Shown here: positions 1-4,703 of the stretch, piece after piece
Layout of the letters: each line of letters starts with the position of its first letter
How positions within the stretch are numbered: position 1 is the stretch's first letter
Source: an uncultured Bacteroidales bacterium
Lineage (GTDB): Bacteria > Bacteroidota > Bacteroidia > Bacteroidales > Paludibacteraceae
DNA: 6,788 nt
Direction: 5' to 3'
Assembly: GCA_903929065.1 (NCBI GenBank)
Contig: CAIYTJ010000271.1
Coordinates: 1-6,788, forward strand
The notes under the pieces: generated by a model
What the model saw: only the letters and a program-made list of their open reading frames with translations
Databases searched by the model: none
What the model was told of the DNA's origin: nothing
Made by a program: the position numbers and the translations under genes

Positions 1-66
1 CCCGTAGCTCAAGGAGAGCAAGATGCTTAAGCGGACGGGATGTAGGTTCAAGCCCTACCGGGATCC
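1..66 (+). tRNA. tRNA or tRNA-like gene, 5' end cut by window edge, non-canonical anticodon arm
   Basis: Seen: bases 1-4 (CCCG) pair with 59-62 (CGGG) as the inner acceptor stem. Bases 5-6 are TA. Bases 7-10 (GCTC) pair with 16-19 (GAGC) as a D stem around a five-base loop containing GG. Bases 42-46 (GTAGG) pair with 54-58 (CCTAC) around TTCAAGC, a perfect T-loop consensus. Bases 63-65 would complete the acceptor stem, so about three 5' bases (expected GAT) are missing, and C66 would be the discriminator. CCA is not encoded. Odd: the D loop is short, and the 22 bases between the D and T arms do not fold into a normal 5-bp anticodon stem. By spacing, the loop would be CTTAAGC (26-32), reading anticodon UAA (Leu), but leucine tRNAs need a long variable arm and this one has about four bases. 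It may be a degenerate tRNA, a mobile-element tRNA-like sequence or an unusual isoacceptor. Identity is left open. Confidence 0.55.
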
Positions 67-119
67 TTTTTCTTTTTCTACTCTTCTTTTTTTTATCTTC
101 CGATTAATCTTATTTTCGC
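67..119 (+). other. Pyrimidine-rich spacer between tRNA and first gene
   Basis: This 53-bp stretch is almost all T and C on the + strand up to about position 100, then becomes mixed AT. It lacks a Shine-Dalgarno sequence for the gene starting at 120. The bases TATTTTCG at 111-118 are one mismatch from the Bacteroidota -7 box (TAnnTTTG), but they lie directly against the ATG and have no TTTG about 20 bp upstream, so they are not called as a promoter. The T-rich run after the tRNA could help release transcripts of the tRNA, but no separate terminator hairpin is seen. Confidence 0.4.
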
Positions 120-1727
120 ATGAAAGATTATACCCGGAGGGAATTTCTCAAGTCAGGTTTATTAACATCAGCCGCATTCTTTTTTTCATTTGGTCCCGTT
201 GGAAAGTTATTAGCATCCAATTCGAAAAATCCGCCTGACAGTGGCAACATTTCTACTCAAGCTGACATTCGGCAACTTCAACAAAAAGCAAAGGATTTTT
301 TCTATCACAAGAACTATTCGCAGGCAGAACTATACTACCGGCAAATAATCCTATTACAACCTTCGTATGTTGCAGCCTACGATGGATTGGCTAAAACACT
401 TTATGCCCAAAACAAATCACTTGCTGCTGCTGAAGCATACCGGCAAGGGTGGTTAGACCGGCAAGATAATCATATGTTTTGTGACCGTTTGGCAAGAGCC
501 ATGAAAAGACTTGTTGCCGGCAACAGAAAAGATGAAAAAGAATTCTGCTCCCGAATTGGACAAACAGAATTACTGGCCATGTCTGCACAACTATATATCG
601 ATGCCATCGACCAAACCCAATCAAATCCAAAACCTTACCTTGCATTAGGATTATTGGATGTCCAACGAACTCTTGATAAATGCAATAAATCCCGAAAGCA
701 TACAGGTTCAACAGCTCTTTCATTCTCCTCTTCACTAAAGAAACAAATAACCCAGTATACTCAAACCAATCAGGACCGTTGGCAAGCTACCCGTAAAAAA
801 AGAAAGAAACACGAATATAATCTTATTTTAGAATCCGATGCGATTCAACGTGAAACCAAGAATCAAAAGAAAGACCGTAGAACCTTGTATTTTGACAAGG
901 AAGCTCAAAGCAGAACCGCTGAATTAAACAAGGGGAAAAAGAATCTGTACTACCCTTTCTTTGCTGCAGCTATTAAGAATAAATCAACCTCCGATGCCGA
1001 AAGGTTACAACAGAAAATACTCTCCCTTGATGCCACGGATAAAAATGTCAACGGACAGCTAATACGCCATTACCGCAAGCAGAAGAATTATACTAAACTG
1101 GTTCAGTTTACCAAGGACCAATACAACAATCAGCCCGGATTCTGGGCTACTGTTTCATATGCACAGGCACTTCGGTTACAAGCCAAAAAAGAATCCCGTT
1201 CAAATCTGTGTAACAAGGCAATCAGCTTATACAAAAACCTTGAGACGTCAAAATCCAATTTATCTTCCAGTGAATTTCTTTGTGTGTATGGAGGACAGTT
1301 GGATTGCCTGCTCCAACAACAAAAATACACAGAGCTTCGGGCAACTGCCATCCGGGTTATGGCACCTTATCCGTTGTCTATTCTTCCTTTTGTACTAGTG
1401 TATATCAAAAGCTGGGTAAATGAAGGAAAACTGACCTTAGCCGAAGATGCCTATAAAATGCTTACCACAGCAACTGAAATGCAAAGCATAAGTACGGACC
1501 CGATATTCAACCATTTGAAAGCCTCTTATATACTACTGAAAGAACCTACCGGAAAACCCAATGAAGTTCCAGGATTTGGAGTAAAGAAAGAAACGCTCTT
1601 TGACATTTACTATGCCATGGCTAATTTATACCGAATCAATAAAAACAAATCAGCCGAATTCAATATGCTCAGCAAAATCAAGCGTATTGATCCGAATAAT
1701 GATTTTGTGAAAAAGAGAATTGCTTAA
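120..1727 (+). CDS. Tat-exported tetratricopeptide-repeat (TPR) protein
   Basis: 535 residues, function unrecognised beyond its architecture. Seen: the N-terminus holds a perfect twin-arginine motif, TRREFLK at residues 5-11 (R6, R7), then a hydrophobic segment at about 13-27 and a lysine at 29 before a probable cleavage region near 31-34. That predicts folding in the cytoplasm and export by TatABC to the periplasm. Residues 57-83 and 84-117 are two adjacent TPR-like helix pairs (for example A70, Y72, P81 and A101-Y107), and weaker repeats appear at about 294-355 and 435-520. Residues 218-275 are strongly basic and hydrophilic (RKKRKK at 225-230), probably a charged helical linker. There are no catalytic, metal or cofactor motifs, so a scaffold or adaptor role is the best inference. 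The start is set by the Tat signal; no Shine-Dalgarno sequence precedes it, which is normal for Bacteroidota. The next gene follows after 36 bp, suggesting co-transcription. Sure of Tat signal and TPR fold; unsure of role. Confidence 0.88.
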   Translation: MKDYTRREFLKSGLLTSAAFFFSFGPVGKLLASNSKNPPDSGNISTQADIRQLQQKAKDFFYHKNYSQAELYYRQIILLQPSYVAAYDGLAKTLYAQNKSLAAAEAYRQGWLDRQDNHMFCDRLARAMKRLVAGNRKDEKEFCSRIGQTELLAMSAQLYIDAIDQTQSNPKPYLALGLLDVQRTLDKCNKSRKHTGSTALSFSSSLKKQITQYTQTNQDRWQATRKKRKKHEYNLILESDAIQRETKNQKKDRRTLYFDKEAQSRTAELNKGKKNLYYPFFAAAIKNKSTSDAERLQQKILSLDATDKNVNGQLIRHYRKQKNYTKLVQFTKDQYNNQPGFWATVSYAQALRLQAKKESRSNLCNKAISLYKNLETSKSNLSSSEFLCVYGGQLDCLLQQQKYTELRATAIRVMAPYPLSILPFVLVYIKSWVNEGKLTLAEDAYKMLTTATEMQSISTDPIFNHLKASYILLKEPTGKPNEVPGFGVKKETLFDIYYAMANLYRINKNKSAEFNMLSKIKRIDPNNDFVKKRIA

Positions 1728-1763
1728 AAACAACTGTTATCTTGAATTAACTCCCTATTCTTT
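1728..1763 (+). other. Short intergenic gap without terminator
   Basis: The 36 bp between the TPR gene and the T9SS-sorted gene contain no hairpin followed by a T run, no Shine-Dalgarno sequence and no clear Bacteroidota promoter pair. Tight spacing on the same strand supports read-through transcription of the two genes. TATCTTGA near 1738-1745 only loosely resembles a -7 box and is not called. Confidence 0.5.
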
Positions 1764-4613
1764 ATGAAAAGACTCCACTTCATTTTTAGCATAATAATAT
1801 TAACCGGGATATTCAACTTCAATCCGGTTTCGGCTCAGGTATCTAATGTCTATATTAGCGAGATAATGTATGATACCCCTCTGCAAGAAGACAAATTCAT
1901 TAGTGGCGACCACAATAACGGTGAATATATCAAACTATTCAATCCGACAAATCAGACCAGAGATATATCGGGTTGGATACTAAAAGGAACTAATGATGCA
2001 GAACAATTTGTTTTCCCAGCGGGAACAACCATTGATTCAAAAGCGACATTAATTGTTGCTTATAAATCGAATACTACTTTTGACTTTAAAACCTATTATC
2101 ATCTCACAGATAACAATGTAAAAGTGATAAATCAAAATGCTATCATTTTATACAACCGGGGCGAATCATTAAAATTGTATAACTCCTCAATAAGACTTGT
2201 TGATGGAGTTGCATTTGGATGCGCTGCCCCTCAGAATACGACCAAACTGTATGCTTATAATGGTGTAGGAGCTTCAGGTCAGACACATTCACTTCAACGG
2301 GATCAGGTGAGTTATAAAAACGGGAAACCCGTATCATTGGGGAACAGTGATTTATCCTATGCTACGGCTGCACCATCAGCTCCGGGGCATGCCTTTGTGA
2401 ATAATACCACTCTCGACATTCCACCGGCTCTACCGGCAGGAATATCAAGTCCGGAAATTTGGTTTAAAACCGTACAGACCTCTCCTGATTTGAATGGTAT
2501 CTATAAATGGCAAGATTTTTCCCCGAATAAATCAATATTAAAAGTTTACGACCCACAGGGAATTTCTTATGGAGTGGAGAATATGGTAACACGTGATGAT
2601 GTGAGAACCTATAATTTCAATCCGGCTTTAAACTTATCCAAAGCCAATATTAGTAAGGAAATCTATTTAAAAAACTCTAATCTTGCCCAAGCAACCATCA
2701 TGGGGGTTTGGGGAGTTTCCGATCCTGTATATGCAGCAAACAACTATATGTTTGCCCTGAACGGACGGAGAAATGAAGGCGTACTGTATACACAAGCCTC
2801 GGTAATACCCTGTGATTCCTGTAATAAGACACTGATGACATATGGCAACGGAACGGAGAAAAATTTATTATTTCAGAATAACGTTGATATAAACACAAAC
2901 AGATTCTTTGAGACCGCCTTACGGATAAGTACTTATTATAAAGCTAACAAACCCAATACATCCCTTTGGGGAGAATCCCAAAATTCCGTTATTTCATTGG
3001 GTTCGGTCTTCTCACCCTCTGACGTAAATAACACGTCTACCTTCAAAAATGCTGCGCTTAGCAATCAACCTTTCACGGGATATAGTCCGGAACTTATTGT
3101 CTATGACCGGGTCATTTCACCCTATGAACGAAGTTTGATTGAAAGCTACCTCGCCATTAAATACGGTTTGAGTCTTACCAAATCGTACTATTCCAGTACG
3201 GGAAACCTGATATGGGATTATGCTTCAAACAGTGAATTCAAAAACAGGATTACAGCTTACGAACGGGATGATAAAAGTGATTTTTCTCAAAAAACATCCA
3301 CTACATCCTACGAAGAAGCACCCTATTTCAGCGGTCAGACTGCTTATGACTCCTATGATTCAAATAATTCTTACCGACAATCATCCCGCTACCGATTGCT
3401 GGTAATGGGTTGTCAACCGGGCAATTCATTGAATGATGGGGAATATGTCATTTTTGGTGATAATGGTGGAACACTAACACTCCCTCCCAAAACATCGACT
3501 TCATCCAATGGTAATATGAATAGAGAATGGATGCTTTGTACCAATAGAAAGCCAACATTAGAGCAGAATAAAGTATTAAGTTGGAATCCTATTGGGCTTA
3601 CAATGACAACCGTAGGATTCAAGAGTGTAATCAGTGCTGCAGCAAACAATGCGGGAACTGTTGTAACAGATTCTGTATTGAAATCAACAGATGGGTATAT
3701 GGCATGGACTGTAGGGGCACAAGCCGGACCCTTAACTATTAAATTCGGAACAAATTCACCAACTTTATCAGATGGCAGCAATGATTATGGCTATAGTATT
3801 TCAGCGAATGGAGCTGTATCACCTATCATTAAAGGTGTTCCTAATAGCAGCGTATTAACTATTTCATCAGGACAACGGATTGAATTTGAAAAAAACGGTA
3901 CTATTTTTTATCTGCGGATTAATGGACTACGAAGCAAAGAATCGCAAATTGAGATGGAAGACCCTACCGATATAGATAAACAGTATTATGGTTCTATTTC
4001 CGTAAGTGCAAGTCCAAGTGGTTTTTCAATGACAGATTTTCGACATGGGGGATTTGTTGATACCGGAAACAGGGTGGAATTATCCTATTACACCTTGCGA
4101 GCCAGTGATTTTGTCGCTTATGCAAACTCGCAAGCTTATTTGATTATTGACAGAACAGGGGCAGGTGACTTTACCAATGCCGATTACTATCCGTGCGATG
4201 AAGTGGATACAAACCGTTCTAAAATTATTTTTAATAACATATTCTGGAATACAAGTGGAAAAGGAAGAGATGTGTTTACATTCGGTTATAAAGTGCCTGT
4301 TCAAAATAAAGCAAAGAAAACCCAAGACCCACCTGCTGAACCTGAAATCAAAGATACCCAGTTGGCAGTTTATTATAAGGATTTGAAAGATATGTCGACT
4401 GTAACTGCCAAAATTCAACTATTCGAACCGGCACCTGCCACGCTGGTGTTGTTCGACATAATGGGAAAACTGATTTACAGACAAGAGTTACCTTTGAGTA
4501 AAGAAACCCAATACATTGACCTAAAATTGCCAACAACCAGTGTATATATTGTTAAGGTGATTACAAACCAAGGTGAGTTATCAACTAAAATCATTTCTAA
4601 GATTACCCGTTGA
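1764..4613 (+). CDS. Secreted surface protein: lamin-tail domain, DUF8202/LamG-like module, T9SS C-terminal sorting domain
   Basis: 949 residues. Seen: a Sec signal peptide at 1-24 (basic start, hydrophobic core, VSA before Q25). Residues 28-125 match a lamin-tail domain: YISEIMYD near 30-37, GEYIKLFNP at 53-61, then SGWILKG (69-75) and FPAGTTI (84-90). Residues about 227-470 look like the Bacteroidota DUF8202/concanavalin-like module, with FNPAL at 285-289 and a closing signature from 442 to 469 (PELIVYDRV, then SYLAIKYG). A CxxC pair lies at C350-C353. Residues 540-845 are probably beta-rich and match nothing I recognise. Residues 884-947 form a type A T9SS sorting domain: LVLFDIMGKLIYR at 894-906 and SVYIVKV at 926-932, with serine where glycine is usual. 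Inferred path: Sec to the periplasm, then T9SS across the outer membrane with C-terminal cleavage and anchoring or release. It is likely a structural or adhesive surface protein; no enzyme active site is visible. It sits between a Tat-TPR gene and an SpvB-type gene in one apparent operon. Confidence 0.9.
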   Translation: MKRLHFIFSIIILTGIFNFNPVSAQVSNVYISEIMYDTPLQEDKFISGDHNNGEYIKLFNPTNQTRDISGWILKGTNDAEQFVFPAGTTIDSKATLIVAYKSNTTFDFKTYYHLTDNNVKVINQNAIILYNRGESLKLYNSSIRLVDGVAFGCAAPQNTTKLYAYNGVGASGQTHSLQRDQVSYKNGKPVSLGNSDLSYATAAPSAPGHAFVNNTTLDIPPALPAGISSPEIWFKTVQTSPDLNGIYKWQDFSPNKSILKVYDPQGISYGVENMVTRDDVRTYNFNPALNLSKANISKEIYLKNSNLAQATIMGVWGVSDPVYAANNYMFALNGRRNEGVLYTQASVIPCDSCNKTLMTYGNGTEKNLLFQNNVDINTNRFFETALRISTYYKANKPNTSLWGESQNSVISLGSVFSPSDVNNTSTFKNAALSNQPFTGYSPELIVYDRVISPYERSLIESYLAIKYGLSLTKSYYSSTGNLIWDYASNSEFKNRITAYERDDKSDFSQKTSTTSYEEAPYFSGQTAYDSYDSNNSYRQSSRYRLLVMGCQPGNSLNDGEYVIFGDNGGTLTLPPKTSTSSNGNMNREWMLCTNRKPTLEQNKVLSWNPIGLTMTTVGFKSVISAAANNAGTVVTDSVLKSTDGYMAWTVGAQAGPLTIKFGTNSPTLSDGSNDYGYSISANGAVSPIIKGVPNSSVLTISSGQRIEFEKNGTIFYLRINGLRSKESQIEMEDPTDIDKQYYGSISVSASPSGFSMTDFRHGGFVDTGNRVELSYYTLRASDFVAYANSQAYLIIDRTGAGDFTNADYYPCDEVDTNRSKIIFNNIFWNTSGKGRDVFTFGYKVPVQNKAKKTQDPPAEPEIKDTQLAVYYKDLKDMSTVTAKIQLFEPAPATLVLFDIMGKLIYRQELPLSKETQYIDLKLPTTSVYIVKVITNQGELSTKIISKITR

Positions 4614-4658
4614 TTTTGAAATTTTAGCCGAAATAGAAACATTTTTTTAAACTAACCC

Positions 4659-4690
4659 TTTAGCCCTGTTTATGTGCTTGGGGGTCTAAA
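4659..4690 (+). promoter_or_regulatory. Bulged hairpin just upstream of the SpvB-type gene's ribosome binding site
   Basis: TTTAG at 4659-4663 pairs with CTAAA at 4686-4690, and CCC at 4664-4666 pairs with GGG at 4682-4684, leaving T4685 bulged and a loop of about 15 bases. The hairpin ends two bases before the AAGGA motif. It is not followed by a T run, so it is not an intrinsic terminator. It could affect ribosome access, mRNA stability or processing. Function is inferred from position only, and chance formation is possible. Confidence 0.35.
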
Positions 4691-4692
4691 AT

Positions 4693-4697
4693 AAGGA
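4693..4697 (+). promoter_or_regulatory. Ribosome binding site (AAGGA) that fixes the start of the SpvB-type gene
   Basis: AAGGA lies six bases before the ATG at 4704. An in-frame TAA at 4692-4694 means no earlier start is possible in this frame. A clear Shine-Dalgarno motif is uncommon in Bacteroidota, and neither of the other two genes here has one, so this gene may be translated independently and more strongly. Confidence 0.6.
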
Positions 4698-4703
4698 TTT
4701 TAT

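Larger units (their letters stand above)
4614..4703 (+). promoter_or_regulatory. 90-bp leader between surface-protein gene and SpvB-type gene
   Basis: The widest gap between the three genes. It holds a T7 run at 4642-4648 preceded only by a weak 4-bp AT stem (4621-4624 with 4631-4634), too weak to call a terminator. A GC-containing hairpin at 4659-4690 and a Shine-Dalgarno sequence at 4693-4697 follow. No clean pair of Bacteroidota promoter boxes (TTTG and TAnnTTTG) was found. The gap may carry post-transcriptional control of the downstream giant gene, or simply be the junction between two expression units. Confidence 0.4.

Noticed and set aside
111..118. TATTTTCG as a Bacteroidota -7 promoter box
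   Set aside because: It has one mismatch, no -33 TTTG at the right distance, and would start transcription inside the coding region.
23..238. 71-codon open frame starting inside the tRNA-like sequence
   Set aside because: It overlaps the tRNA body and the Tat-TPR gene in another frame, its protein is low-complexity Phe/Leu-rich, and there is no start signal.
512..525. 14-bp perfect palindrome centred on GCCGGC inside the TPR gene
   Set aside because: One such palindrome is plausible by chance in about 6.8 kb, and it lies in coding sequence (Leu-Val-Ala-Gly-Asn-Arg) with no partner site.
3413..3781. 122-codon open frame on the minus strand inside the surface-protein gene
   Set aside because: It lies wholly antisense to a well-supported gene with a clear domain at that position; it looks like a shadow frame. 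The same applies to the minus-strand frames at 391-735, 4080-4418 and 6254-6568.
4618..4650. Possible terminator: AT stem followed by T7 after the surface-protein gene
   Set aside because: The stem is only 4 AT pairs and is separated from the T run by several bases, so it is too weak to call an intrinsic terminator.
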